From Viridothelium virens (lineage: Eukaryota > Ascomycota > Dothideomycetes > Trypetheliales > Trypetheliaceae): a stretch of DNA of 64,000 nt. Shown here in pieces: positions 12,501-22,870 of this stretch (the first letter of the stretch is position 1; each line of letters opens with the position of its first letter). The stretch covers positions 248,001 through 312,000 of the forward strand of contig ML991784.1 of assembly GCA_010094025.1 (NCBI GenBank). Direction: 5' to 3'. The notes beneath the pieces were generated by a model that saw only the letters and a program-made list of their open reading frames with translations, did not search any database and had not been told where the DNA came from. The position numbers and the translations under genes were made by a program.

Positions 12501-13030
12501 AACTTCGTGACGTCCTCTTTTGTCGTTCCTTGGGTCGGCGCAGGCATTTCATCATCCTTCTCCCCGTTTGTAATCTCTTCTGTAGGACAATTCTCGAAGT
12601 TCTGCCCAAACATCTCAATTTCTCTTATCAATTTGTCTGCGCACGCTTTGATTGGCATGCCGGTGCAGTGATAGCCTTGAGGAAATAATGTTCGCTTGCC
12701 TTGCATTCGTGCAACGCCAGCACTAAACTCTATTTTACTTGCTGTGAAAGCGTGACCCATGTGCAAGGTGCCATTCATGTACGGATATGCCATAGCACCG
12801 AAGAATTTCGGGTATTTTCTACGGAGTTCTTCTGCTGAAATGGAACCAAATGGTATCTCTTTAGTAGAGGGGGCGTCGGTTTCGAAAATCCGATCTTGCT
12901 CCCATTGTTGCTGGTATATCTTCTCCGACGCAATCAAGGTATCTCTTTTTTCGGTATTCTCAATCTTGAGCGTGCCTTTGGAGGCATTGTTTGGATCGAG
13001 AGCCTCGACTGTTGCTTGCGCAGCAGCCAT
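9509..13030 (-). CDS. CDC60: Cytosolic leucyl-tRNA synthetase
   Basis: Two exons, 13030-10214 and 10147-9509 (66-bp intron, phase 0), give 1,151 residues, the normal length for eukaryotic LeuRS. The class I signature appears as MNGTLHMGH near residue 90, and the KMSKS loop as GEKMSKSTGN near 755. The long insertion between them is the editing domain. The second exon supplies the C-terminal domain (PTTIQNALFPAVP...), which the first exon alone would lack. It charges tRNA-Leu for cytosolic translation. The start at MAAAQATVEAL lies directly before the conserved KIYQQQWEQDRIF region and needs no upstream exon. The gene is divergent from the small gene at 13449. Confidence 0.96.
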
Positions 13031-13448
13031 CGTGGGCTGGTATGGCTGCCGGATTAGGGCGATGCGTACATACGAAGCTTAGGAATTCGCGAGACCTGTT
13101 GGGAGTTAGGCTTTTTAAGAGGTCAGACCTCGAAGCTGTCAAAGCTACCTCTTTACAAATAGGAATGCTCTCCTCTGGGTTGTGACTCAATTCCGTTAAA
13201 TCACAAAGCGGCAGAATAGGTCTAAGGCCGAGGCGGTGTGGGCACCCAGTGTTTTGGCAATGACCTCAAAGCTCACCCTGATATCTGCTACCTATCACTC
13301 CGTACCTTGGCCATTTCTTTGAAATGCGGCAAAGCTGGCTCCCATCTTGTTTTGCATCGCGTTGGAAGCCACACACGTTCAATCTTGAGTAATCTTCAAT
13401 TCTTGATATAAGTCTTCAGTTTCGAGCTTCATCACGAGCTCGCATTGA
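13031..13448. promoter_or_regulatory. Divergent promoter between LeuRS and a small mitochondrial-type gene
   Basis: About 420 bp separate two divergent starts, so regulatory sequence for both must lie here. No defined binding site is called. Confidence 0.5.
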
Positions 13449-13872
13449 ATGCCGGCCATGTTCCCCACCTTAGTTCGACGATCCATAACGCAATCGTCTC
13501 GACTTCACCCACTACTCTATCACTATCAAGCCAAGAAAACTTGGCCTCCAGACTTCGATCGACTCTCAGAGAAGCACAAGTTTCGGCTCGAACGGAAATA
13601 CCGGAGACGCTCAAAATTACGAATGGCCAGGCCAGGATGGAATAAGGCAGTCAAATTGGCTCAGTACGGGAGTATCGTTGGAATAATAGTGTATGGTATG
13701 TTTGGTCTAAAATGGGATGAAAGGGATGATACTCTCGCTGGGGTAAACAAGAAAATTTCCTTGTGATGAGGCTGTTTGCTGATATGGACAGTTTCGAAAT
13801 TGGTATAAAAGCATGGTCGATTCGATTATTTATGGAAACAACCCACCACCAACCCCCACAGGCCGTGCTTGA
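13449..13872 (+). CDS. Small putative mitochondrial single-pass membrane protein
   Basis: Two exons, 13449-13742 and 13792-13872 (49-bp intron, phase 0, TTGCTGAT branch-like site), give 124 residues. The N-terminus is basic and Ser/His-rich (MPAMFPTLVRRSITQSSRLH), as in mitochondrial presequences. A highly basic helix follows (RLERKYRRRSKLRMARPGW), then one membrane segment (GSIVGIIVYGMFGL). Splicing adds the tail FRNWYKSMVDSIIYG and a Pro-rich end. Without the splice the frame ends after a few weak residues. The shape suggests an inner-membrane assembly or organisation factor, but no family was identified. Confidence 0.65.
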
Positions 13873-14493
13873 CATAAGTATAGCTAAGCGCGAGGCTTTG
13901 AGCAATGGCAGTGATGGATGCACCTGCGGCTCTAATGTAGTTCCAATCTTTCCATGGAGTTTACTGGAAAGAACGACAGGAGCTAAGTAGAGAACCCCGT
14001 TCCTAGGACTGGATGTTCAACAATCACATCCATTTCAAGAGCTTTCGAATCAGAGCATACCACAGGCCTTCAGCGCCGTAAACGGATGAGAAGATTGAGC
14101 TGAGTCTGATGCAACTTGCGATACGGTCGAGGAAGCCGACATTGGTCCACCAACCTGTGTTGCTGTACTACGGCGGTTCCAATGTCAATACTGGTCTCCA
14201 TATATGGGAAGGGTACCGTGTCGACTTGAAACATTGATGGGAAACAACAAGCCCTAGGATTACTCGCTTTGTACGGCGCAGTCGTATGCAAGATGAGATG
14301 ATTGGATCCCAAAATCAGGCAATTGTCTTGGACGGCAACACTATGGCTACAAGGATTCAATGACCGATGGTCCCAGTCCATGGACTCGCTTGTCAATCAG
14401 TCCTGATACCGCTTAGTTTTGAAGATCCCACCAATATCGATCAAGCGTATTACAGCAGTTGCCAAAGATGCATTCAATGTGGCCCTGCGATGT
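13873..14493. other. Convergent 3' region
   Basis: Between the small mitochondrial-type gene (plus) and the Gfo/Idh/MocA gene (minus). No coding signal or repeat was seen. Confidence 0.5.
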
Positions 14494-15618
14494 CTATAGG
14501 GAAGCTTTCTCTATTCTTCTCCCCGTCTCATCAAAGAAGATCTTCTTCCCGGTGTTCAAACTCTCTTGCAATGCGCATCCGATCTTCACGGCCTGCACTG
14601 CACCTGTCAGTTTGAACGGAAGCTTCGTGTTATCCAAGCATGCTGCCGCAAACTCGTTCGACTCGGTCACAAAAGCATGTTCGAATCTGCCATAGTAATG
14701 GGGCGGGATTTCCCTCCTGACCCCTGTTGGCTCACTGATCTCCAACAGATTCGACATTGGGTTCGCATTTATCGTTAGCTTGCCCTCGGTTCCGATGATC
14801 TCCGTCATATCATGTTGTCCCGCCGCCATCATCCGACTCGAATAAAAATATGCGATCTTCCCACCCCAAAACTCAACCACGCCAACTCCATTGTCCACAT
14901 CTTTATACTTCCTCAAGTCAGGCTGCACCGCCGTGATACCGAATGCTGCGACGCTTTTGACAATAGAGTCCTGTCCAAAGTACCAGAGCGCGAGGTCAAT
15001 ATCATGGATATTGCAGTCAACGAAGATGCCGCCGCTGAACCGGGCATACTCAACAAAGAAACCCGACGGATCCAGCTTGTCACAGGTTTGTGAGCGGAGG
15101 ACGGAAGGCCGTCCAATAGCGCCGCTGTCGCAACGATCCCAGGCGTCACGGTAGGAAGCATCGAAACGACGGGAGAATCCGCAGAGGACTTTGAGATGAG
15201 GCTTAGCTTTGGCGGCATCGACGACGGATTGAGACTGGGGGTTGCTTTTGTTAGCGAGGTTCCTTTGGTCGGGAGGTTCTAGGGTACGTACGACTTCAAC
15301 GCTAGTGCTGAGAGGCTTTTCACAGAGAACATGCTTGTCTGCGTTGATGGCCTTTATGGCTTGCTCTGCATGGACTGTGGTGACTGTGGCGATGACGACT
15401 GCTTCCAGACCAACGTGCTTGAGCATTTCATCATAGTCGCTGTACAACTTGACCCCGCTAGGCTCGAGATGGACCTTTGCCCATGCCAACTCCTTCTCAT
15501 CCGGGGAGAAGGCGGCAACCAGCTGTGCTCGGGGTGTGCGGGTCAGCAAGTTTAACGCATGACGAGCTCCCATACGTCCAAGGCCAGAGCAAGCAATTTG
15601 AAGCTTTCTTGGTGGCAT
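14494..15618 (-). CDS. Gfo/Idh/MocA family oxidoreductase, inositol 2-dehydrogenase-like
   Basis: The frame is open throughout. A 57-bp in-frame intron (15291-15235, GTACGTACCC...CTAAC...CAG) is likely, because reading through it inserts 19 foreign residues after STSVEV. Spliced, the product has 355 residues. The Rossmann start is CSGLGRMGARHALNLL. The family signature CEKPLS (catalytic Lys) lies near residue 105. The second catalytic pair sits in CNIHDIDLALWYFG (Asp and His). The C-terminal half is the beta-sheet substrate domain (GTEGKLTI). Such enzymes oxidise a ring or sugar hydroxyl with NAD(P). The best functional guess is myo- or scyllo-inositol 2-dehydrogenase, supported only by family resemblance and by MIOX 6 kb away. 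Confidence 0.85.
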   Translation of the reverse strand: MPPRKLQIACSGLGRMGARHALNLLTRTPRAQLVAAFSPDEKELAWAKVHLEPSGVKLYSDYDEMLKHVGLEAVVIATVTTVHAEQAIKAINADKHVLCEKPLSTSVEVVRTLEPPDQRNLANKSNPQSQSVVDAAKAKPHLKVLCGFSRRFDASYRDAWDRCDSGAIGRPSVLRSQTCDKLDPSGFFVEYARFSGGIFVDCNIHDIDLALWYFGQDSIVKSVAAFGITAVQPDLRKYKDVDNGVGVVEFWGGKIAYFYSSRMMAAGQHDMTEIIGTEGKLTINANPMSNLLEISEPTGVRREIPPHYYGRFEHAFVTESNEFAAACLDNTKLPFKLTGAVQAVKIGCALQESLNTGKKIFFDETGRRIEKASL

Positions 15619-17305
15619 TTTTAAGGTATTATTTAAGAAACCGACGCTTTTCCAAAATATATCACAAAAAGTCCAATGGCACTATACGCCTATTGTTTTC
15701 GAGCTTCCTTCAATTGGAGCAATCTACCGATTGAAAAGCAGACTGTAGGTAATAAGAAAAGAAGATTTTGGTATGTTGTCTCAAAGCTTAGGCTGGTAAA
15801 GAGAATTCCACATGAACTGGGAAGGACGCGTGTATGACACAACTAGTCGAGGAGCTCCGAAGTCAAAAGACTTCAGAAAAGATGGAATGCAAACGAAGCT
15901 GTCCTGATTCCGGCTTGAGTAAGAAAATGTTTTCGGGTCTGTTATAAAATTCCAGGGCCACCAAACTAAAAATTTGCCCCACGGTGGAACAAGGACCCCG
16001 CCAGCCCACCACCCCACCACCCACCTCAAGCATCCATATCTTAGTACTTACTCCCGCTCGGCTTTCTCCTTAAAGCCATCCATCCGCCGTTGCGGCCGGA
16101 AGACATCGTCACGAGTTATTGTAAGCCCCTTCGCGCTAGATGCTGCACATGCGTCTAGATTTGGGCGAGGAGCAGACCACTTCTTGCCGTACCGTGTTAG
16201 AGTATGGTTTTCTTGACGTGTCGGTAAGAACAGAAGAGCATCTATCCGAAAATGTAAGTCAGGGCTTGGAAACGGCCGGAGTTTGCATACCTAAAGGACA
16301 GAAGTCTTGTCGCAGACTACTGTCTCAAGCCTCTGTGAACGCACTGGTCTGAGAACATGATTTACTCGCTTCACGCCTTCGTCGAAAGATGTCAAAGCTG
16401 TTTGAGCTACGTCAATTTCGTGTTCATTTCACGGATATATGCCCGCGAAATTACAAGGATGTTAATCTGGTCAATCGCTCCCTAGCCTACACTGTGGCCT
16501 ATTTCATGATGGACATTCTCCCGCATGCATAGGCTGACAAGATTTTTGGAACGTGGTCTGCTCTGTCGGTGGGCTCATGAAAGATCCAACACTCAAGACC
16601 TCAATCTACCTACGTCATGCCGGTCTCACAGTTCCTGCTTTAAACTGGCATTCATGGAAGATAAAACACGAACCTCCTCCACGATAACCCTGATGCATTA
16701 GCACACCATATCTGGTGATAGACTGGGTAATGAATCTGTTTCCTGTAGTTCCTATGGCAATTTGAGTAGTCTCATCGTACCTCGACAAACGGCATCATTC
16801 TTGCGTAATTGGCCCGAGAAAGTCCCGGGCAGTATATGCAGCGAAGGAGATGGCGCTCAAATTTGAACCTGGAGCCTCCTCTCATCAGTCCGTGGCCATG
16901 CAGATACGACGGCAGGGAGACTGATCCAGAGTATGAGTGTATGACTTAAGAGCTGTTACTCTGGCGTAGAAGATGTCACACAAGATGTCTGGCAGCGACC
17001 TAGCAAGCACTGAGGGCGGCGATGGCATGAGTCGAATCTTCTTCCCCCGGACAATTGCGGTCTCTCGATACAGTAGCCTCTGATTGCTACACCTGGCCAG
17101 ACATCTACGGAGTGAGAATTTGAACACGAGCAAATTCTAGGAAGTGAAGTTCGAACTCATCTTCCCTAGCAGTCCATGAGGGCAGACATAGTGAGAGTGT
17201 CCAATGCCGTCAATGCGACCTTTCGAAGTTTCACGCCAATGATGAAATATCATGTAGCTCAGCCTTGGTTACCCAATACACCATCTACAGAATGCACAAA
17301 CATGA
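15619..17305. other. Intergenic, no supported gene (1.7 kb)
   Basis: Holds the upstream region of the Gfo/Idh/MocA gene. Around 16650-16950 the minus strand has short stretches with a coding feel (for example ...SNLSAISFAAYTARDFLG) that break quickly. They may be gene debris. No domain was recognised. Confidence 0.4.
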
Positions 17306-18617
17306 TTATAATCGCGCTTTATCTTCGTCGTCCAATTCAACAAAAACTTTTAGGACTAGCTGTCCATTCTCGTCCTTTGTCTTACCAGCCATTTCAAAGG
17401 CTTTGTCAAGGCCTTCCAACCCTCGGTAACGATGTGTGACGAGCTTAGAAAAGTCAGGATAGTCCGGACCGTTCTTGGAGACTACCTCAATACCCTTTGG
17501 GTAGGTATTTGCATATCGGAAGACGCCAACGAGATCGACCTCCCGGTGAGCAGCGGCCGATATTGGAAGTGTCTGAACTGGGGTGCCCATGCCAATCAGC
17601 ATAACTCGTCCACCTGGACGAGTAGCCTGCGAATCATAAGCAGGTGAAACGATGTCACGCCTATCAAACTTACGTAAATTGCGGCCTGTAAACAGGAAGG
17701 CACGCCGGTGCACTCGAAAGCCGCATCGACTTCTCCAACGGGAGATCCATCTTGCCTTGACACTTTGCTGACTTCGACAGCTGTCTCTCTTGCTATTTGA
17801 AGATTCTCTTCGATGCTATTTCCACGTCTCATGGGCACTACAAAGCCCCTGTGCGCAAATCCGTTCTTGACTGCAAAATCCACCCTCCCCTGGTCAATGT
17901 CGGCTATCACAACTGTACTTGAGCCTTCAATCTTGGCCATGGCCGAGACCAATAGGCCCACCGCACCAGCACCAAATACCAACGTTGTGCTATTCGGCGA
18001 TAGCTGTGCTCGTCGGGAGGCGTGAATAGCGACTCCAAGAGGCTCGAGTAATGCACCCAGATCCAGCGACACACTCTCGGGCAGCCTAGAAGTGCTCAGC
18101 ACTCTTCCAAGCTTCCCATACACTCAGAAATCTTACTTGTGGCACCAAATCGCCGGATGATTTATTCTCTCTTGTAACGTCCCCTGAGAGTGCGGAAACG
18201 CTTTCGCCGAGCTCCTAAACTGCATTCCCTTGCATATATTGTATCTTCCTTCTTTACATCTATCACACTCTCCACACGGTAATCCGACCTCCAGTGCCAC
18301 CTTGTCTCCGATCTGAAAGCCAGAGACATGAGAACCGACTGCAGTGACCACGCCGGCAGATTCGTGCCCGAGAGACATAGGCTCCCGCACTAATATGTCG
18401 CCATTACGATTATGTTGAAAATAGTGAAGATCTGAACCGCAGAGACCAGTAGCATGGACAGAGACTTGGAGTTCATCATGCAAGGGAGGCAGGAGATTGC
18501 GGGTTTCCTAGAACAAGTCAGGAGATAGTCATTGAAAAATGAGGAACCACGCTTCCTTACGATGCGGAGGTCCTTTGCTCCGTGTAATACGGATGCCTTG
18601 ACTGGAGTAGCCGCCAT
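17306..18617 (-). CDS. Zinc-dependent polyol dehydrogenase (sorbitol/xylitol/L-idonate dehydrogenase type, MDR)
   Basis: Four exons: 18617-18561, 18507-18137, 18085-17674, 17626-17306, giving 386 residues; all junctions keep phase. The catalytic zinc site is GLCGSDLHYF with GHESAG. The structural zinc motif is CGECDRCKEGRYNIC. The dinucleotide fold is VFGAGAVGLL, followed by VIADID, whose Asp favours NAD over NADP. The family signature FECTG is present. Members oxidise polyols or sugar acids (sorbitol, xylitol, L-arabinitol, L-idonate). Its divergent partner is an SDR, and MIOX lies 4 kb away. L-idonate 5-dehydrogenase is therefore an attractive but unproven role; xylitol dehydrogenase is the main alternative. 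Confidence 0.92.
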
Positions 18618-18986
18618 GTCGAGTGCCTGGATGGAATCTTCAAAGTTACGACACAAGCTCTTGTTGAGTGGGAGTACTGCGGTTTGACATTAGGTCATTT
18701 TGTGCACCTACGAAAAGTCGGGTTCTAGATTTAGACCCTTCGACTGATTCTAAAGCAAATACTACACATCGGAATAGGGCATTTTCGGAAAAATATCCAT
18801 AGCTAGAGTGAGGTCCGCAGTCGGGACCTAAATCATTGGGTACGATAGCACGGAAGGTTGCACCTGTTGAGTGGCTTCGGGTGAAAGCCACCCCGCCGTC
18901 GGCAACAGATTTTCTTCAGGGTTCGGCAAGCTTCAGAACATTTCTCACACAGCTCCATCCTGACCCTCTCTCCGTAAATCGTAATA
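18618..18986. promoter_or_regulatory. Divergent promoter shared by the MDR and SDR genes
   Basis: The two start codons face away from each other across 369 bp, too short for two fully independent fungal promoters, so shared control is likely. One CreA-like site (CCCCGC, reverse GCGGGG) sits at about 18891-18896. A single match of this length may be chance. Confidence 0.5.
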
Positions 18987-19837
18987 ATGACGCCAATACA
19001 GCAGCTTTTCTCCCTAGAGGGGCAGACAGCTTTAGTAACAGGAGGTACGAGAGGAATCGGGCAAGCAATGGCATTGGCATTGGCAGAAGCCGGTGCTGAT
19101 GTGGTACTTATTCAGGTAGAACAAGATTCCTTACAACTCCATTAGCCAATGGTCTAACAAAGTACTAGCGAGACACTTCCAATCAACAAACGAAATCTCG
19201 AATTGAATCCCTTGGTCGCAAAGCCCAAATTGTCACTGCCGACCTCTCCTCCCCCGAGTCTGTCAAAGATATACCCTCTAAAGTCTTCGCCGTAGTCCCT
19301 CGCATACACGTCCTACTGACCTGTGCTGGAATCCAAAAAAGACACCCGGCTCATGAGTTCCCTGACTCGGATTGGAACCAAGTCCTCCAAGTAAATTTGA
19401 ACTGCGTATTTCATCTCTGTCGTGATATTGGGGCACATATGCTTTCTCAATCACCTTTGGACCCCAACGGTACCAGCGCCTACAGGGGTTCAATTATCAA
19501 TGTCGCATCCCTCCTCTCATTTCAGGGTGGTATCACCATTCCAGCATACGCAGCCTCAAAAGGAGGCGTGGCGCAGTTGACAAAGGCACTCTCGAATGAG
19601 TGGGTAAGCAAAGGGGTCAAGGTCAATGCAATTGCTCCTGGCTATATTGCGACAGAGATGAATACCGCGCTAATAAACGACAAAGAGAGGGCAGCCGGCA
19701 TACTGGCCAGAATACCGGCGGCTAGATGGGGATCCCCTGACGATTTCAAGGGAGCCATCGTATATCTTGCGAGTCGAGCGAGTTGCTATGTAAGTGGAGA
19801 GGTGCTCACGGTTGATGGCGGATGGATGGGCCGATAA
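18987..19837 (+). CDS. Short-chain dehydrogenase/reductase, KduD/IdnO-like sugar-acid type
   Basis: Two exons, 18987-19115 and 19169-19837 (53-bp intron, phase 0), give 265 residues. The glycine motif is TGGTRGIG. The NNAG position reads TCAG. The catalytic residues are Ser in INVASLLS and YAASKGG (YxxxK). The C-terminal APGYIATEM and [10 protein letters not shown] are classical-SDR signatures. The closest named types by eye are 2-deoxy-gluconate 3-dehydrogenase (KduD) and 5-keto-gluconate reductase (IdnO). Its head-to-head placement with an MDR polyol dehydrogenase matches the enzyme classes of the L-idonate/5-keto-gluconate steps. The exact substrate is inferred. Confidence 0.9.
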
Positions 19838-21356
19838 TCAGACGGATAAAAAGGTACACTTCGAATTCTCTGAAAATAGATGTTTTTTTTCACACGCGCA
19901 TGAAGAGAACTTCGGTTAGGACGTTATCTTGATAATTCGCGCTACATAGAAGCCCCTCTCTAATACGCGAAGTATACGCAAATCTACTTTCTTTTGTTAC
20001 TCTGAAAGTAACGCGCCGTAGCACAACGATGTCGCACTAGTGCCAAGCTGCATTCTGTACCCTTGCGCGCTGGCCGGCGCGTGAGCACTCATAGCATGTC
20101 GAGACCTGGTTAAGATATCTCTGCCATGCTGAGCTGCATCCGATTTAGCTTTTCCATGACCTATCGGCCCTCGTGGAATTCAAGACTGGGTATGGACTTT
20201 CACTCTCGCAAGAGCTCATGAGATTACGACAGCCAGGCGTACATCGTAGAGTCAAATATAGTCAGAGGCACGAGCTTCCAATGCGTCACAAAGCATATCA
20301 AGTCGAAACAAATCTTACATCTGGTCAGATTGAGGCGCCCAGTAGAGCGATCCACTGTTTTGCTCTCGACCTCGAACAACTTTTGGGATTCAAAACCAAG
20401 ACATTCTGGGAATATCCAAATCACCTTCTCAAGTGGTCTTCAGAATGACAAATGCTCTCCCGCGGTGTCTGTCCGACAGACTGGCATTGTGGGCAGTCTC
20501 TCAATGCAGGTTCAACAAAGCGTGCGTGAGTAAGTAACCTTCGATATACGGAAAATACAATTTTGTTTCCGCTAAACATTGTAGCGATCTTTGAGGGTAC
20601 AGGGTTGATTCAATGTCTATAAGGTTTCTCGCGTTCGGGAGGTTGTCGGATCTCCTTCGTCTTGCCGAATTAGTCAACTCGAGAGCACGAACTAAAAGAT
20701 CTATCCTTCGGATTTCTAAACTAAACCCATACTCATCCCTCCAAGATGTAATAATACTCGTATTATGTCACAAGCTTCAACAGCTTAGCGGATGTATTAC
20801 TGCATTAGGCAATGCAGCAGCCTGGGCGTTCACAACATTCTCACGTCCGTGGAAGTCTATCCATAAACTAACATCATCTGCTTGTCATCCAGTGCTTATC
20901 TGCGGACCGGTTACCTCTTTGAGTTCTGGCTCTGAGCGATGTTATTGTTGGTGCCGAGTTTTGCATCATATCGAACACTCTAATTGGAGGCGATGAGCAT
21001 GAGGGGGGTATATTGCGTGCCATGGCTGGATACTTGGAATGTGACTATGCATTGCCTTGGGTGGGGTCTTTTCTCAGGCGGGAAGCCAAGAATCATTCGA
21101 GGTTGGTGTGATAACGCATTGTTCAACGAGTTGCATCATTTGATCCCGGCATTTGAGACACGAGAAGTCAACTCCTCCGAATCACCTTTTATTAAAGACC
21201 TAAAGGAGGAAACAACAAGAAAAGCTCTCGCACCTACACTGACCAACCTCGAGACAAATCTAGATCTTTTATTCTTCCAGCCTCATAATACCCTCACTCT
21301 TCTAGAGTTTTTAATCATATATCTTCTCTATCGCCCAAATATCTCACTATTTCACC
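19838..21356. other. Intergenic upstream of myo-inositol oxygenase (1.5 kb)
   Basis: Several short frames, none with a recognisable domain. The last few hundred bases before 21357 become pyrimidine-rich with runs of CT, common just upstream of fungal starts. It holds the SDR terminator and the MIOX promoter. Confidence 0.5.
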
Positions 21357-22388
21357 ATGGCACCAGCTGCCATTATCGAAAAACCAAATAGCAATGAAAG
21401 CTTCAACAACAATCGGGATGGTCTTGCCTTAGAGGCGACCTCAGATAGCATTGACGAAGTCAACGTCCTCAAGGCTGCCATGAAAGCTGGCCAAGGCAAT
21501 GCTGCCGAGATGGGAAAGGGCATCTACGAGGAGTCGCAGTTCGATGTCGAGAAAGATAAGACTCAGTTTCGGCAATATGAGGAAGCCTGTGACCGTGTGA
21601 AGAATTTTTACCGCGAACAGCACGAGAAGCAAACAGTCGCATACAACCTCAAGGCTCGTAATGACTTCAAATCCAAGACACGTGCCGAGATGACCATTTG
21701 GCAAGCCATGGAGAAGCTCAACACCCTCATTGACGAGTCTGACCCGGATACATCGCTCTCACAAATCGAGCACCTCCTCCAATCTGCTGAAGCCATACGT
21801 CGTGATGGCAAGCCTCGATGGATGCAACTTACGGGTCTCATCCATGATCTGGGCAAGCTGCTCTTCTTCTTTGATGCACGTGGCCAATGGGACGTCGTTG
21901 GTGACACTTTCCCAGTTGGCTGCGCCTTTGACGAGAAGATTATCTATCCCGACACATTCAAGGGCAACCCTGACTTTGACAACGAAATCTACTCTACAAA
22001 GTATGGCATTTACTCTCCAGGCTGCGGCTTGGACAATGTCATGTTGAGTTGGGGCCACGATGAGTATCTCTATCACATTGCCAAAGCACAAAGCACGCTC
22101 CCAGACGAGGCACTGGCCATGATCCGATACCACTCGTTTTATCCTTGGCACTCAGCCGGCGCCTACTCGTGGATGATGGATGGCCATGATAAGAAGATGC
22201 TTGAAGCCGTCAGAGCTTTTAATCCGTACGATCTCTACAGCAAGAGTGACGACATCCCAAAGATCGAGGATCTCAAGGTATCTATCCCTTTAAAGAGCTC
22301 CAATAGAACTTGAGACTAATTACTTGACTAGCCTTACTACATGGAGCTCATTGACGAATACTTTCCTAACAAAGTCGTCAAGTGGTGA
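21357..22388 (+). CDS. MIOX: myo-Inositol oxygenase (MIOX)
   Basis: Two exons, 21357-22277 and 22332-22388 (54-bp intron), give 325 residues. The di-iron HD-domain ligands are all visible: HDLGK near residue 163, WGHDEYLYH near 231-241 and RYHSFYPWH near 258. The flanking motifs DFDNEIYSTKYGIYSPGCGL and GDTFPVGCAFDE are characteristic. The second exon adds YYMELIDEYFPNKVVKW, the family's conserved end. MIOX cleaves myo-inositol with O2 to D-glucuronate, entering the uronate pathway. Its neighbours (MDR, SDR and Gfo/Idh/MocA dehydrogenases) are of the kinds used on inositol and sugar acids. Confidence 0.96.
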
Positions 22389-22870
22389 TATCTTAGCGTT
22401 CAGGACTTGCACGTGCCAAATGGCTTGACTTCTTGTATATTACTGTTGGTGTTTCCGGCTACAGTAACCAGCTTCGAAGGGTAGCAATGGACGTCTTACC
22501 TCAAGTTCCTTCATCAGAACAAAAAGAGCAGTTCTGTCGTCCCACCTATTTGTTGTACCTTTGTGATGAAAGAAGTTGCTCCATACATGTTCCATGATGT
22601 GGCCTGCTTACTTTCTTTTGATTACACAATCGAGTCGACTAGAGTTTCAATCAATAAACTTAAAGTATTGGTTTCGAGAAAAGCCTCGGCCTTGGTCTCT
22701 CTGGGCAACCTTCTCTATTTGAAGTTGAATGAAAGGAGCTCTGCATGATAGGAAACGTCGGAGCACGCGTGCATTTGTGGAAATTATGGATAAGACAATT
22801 GGATATTTGAAAAGCATATGCTATCATCATGGACGTGAAGAATTCCCAAACGCTTATTTACAAGGACACC
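22389..22870. other. Convergent 3' region
   Basis: Between MIOX (plus) and the CmcJ-like gene (minus). No coding signal. Confidence 0.5.

Noticed and set aside
15235-15291. A 19-residue insertion in the Gfo/Idh/MocA protein
   Set aside because: The segment has full intron signals (GTACGT, CTAAC, CAG) and is a multiple of three, so it is read as an intron.
16850-16930. A tRNA-like T-loop string (GTTCAAATTT on the minus strand)
   Set aside because: No matching A box, anticodon arm or acceptor stem could be built around it.
20613-21391. Two plus-strand frames of 127 and 135 residues upstream of MIOX
   Set aside because: No domain, no consistent coding texture, and the second runs out of frame into the MIOX start.
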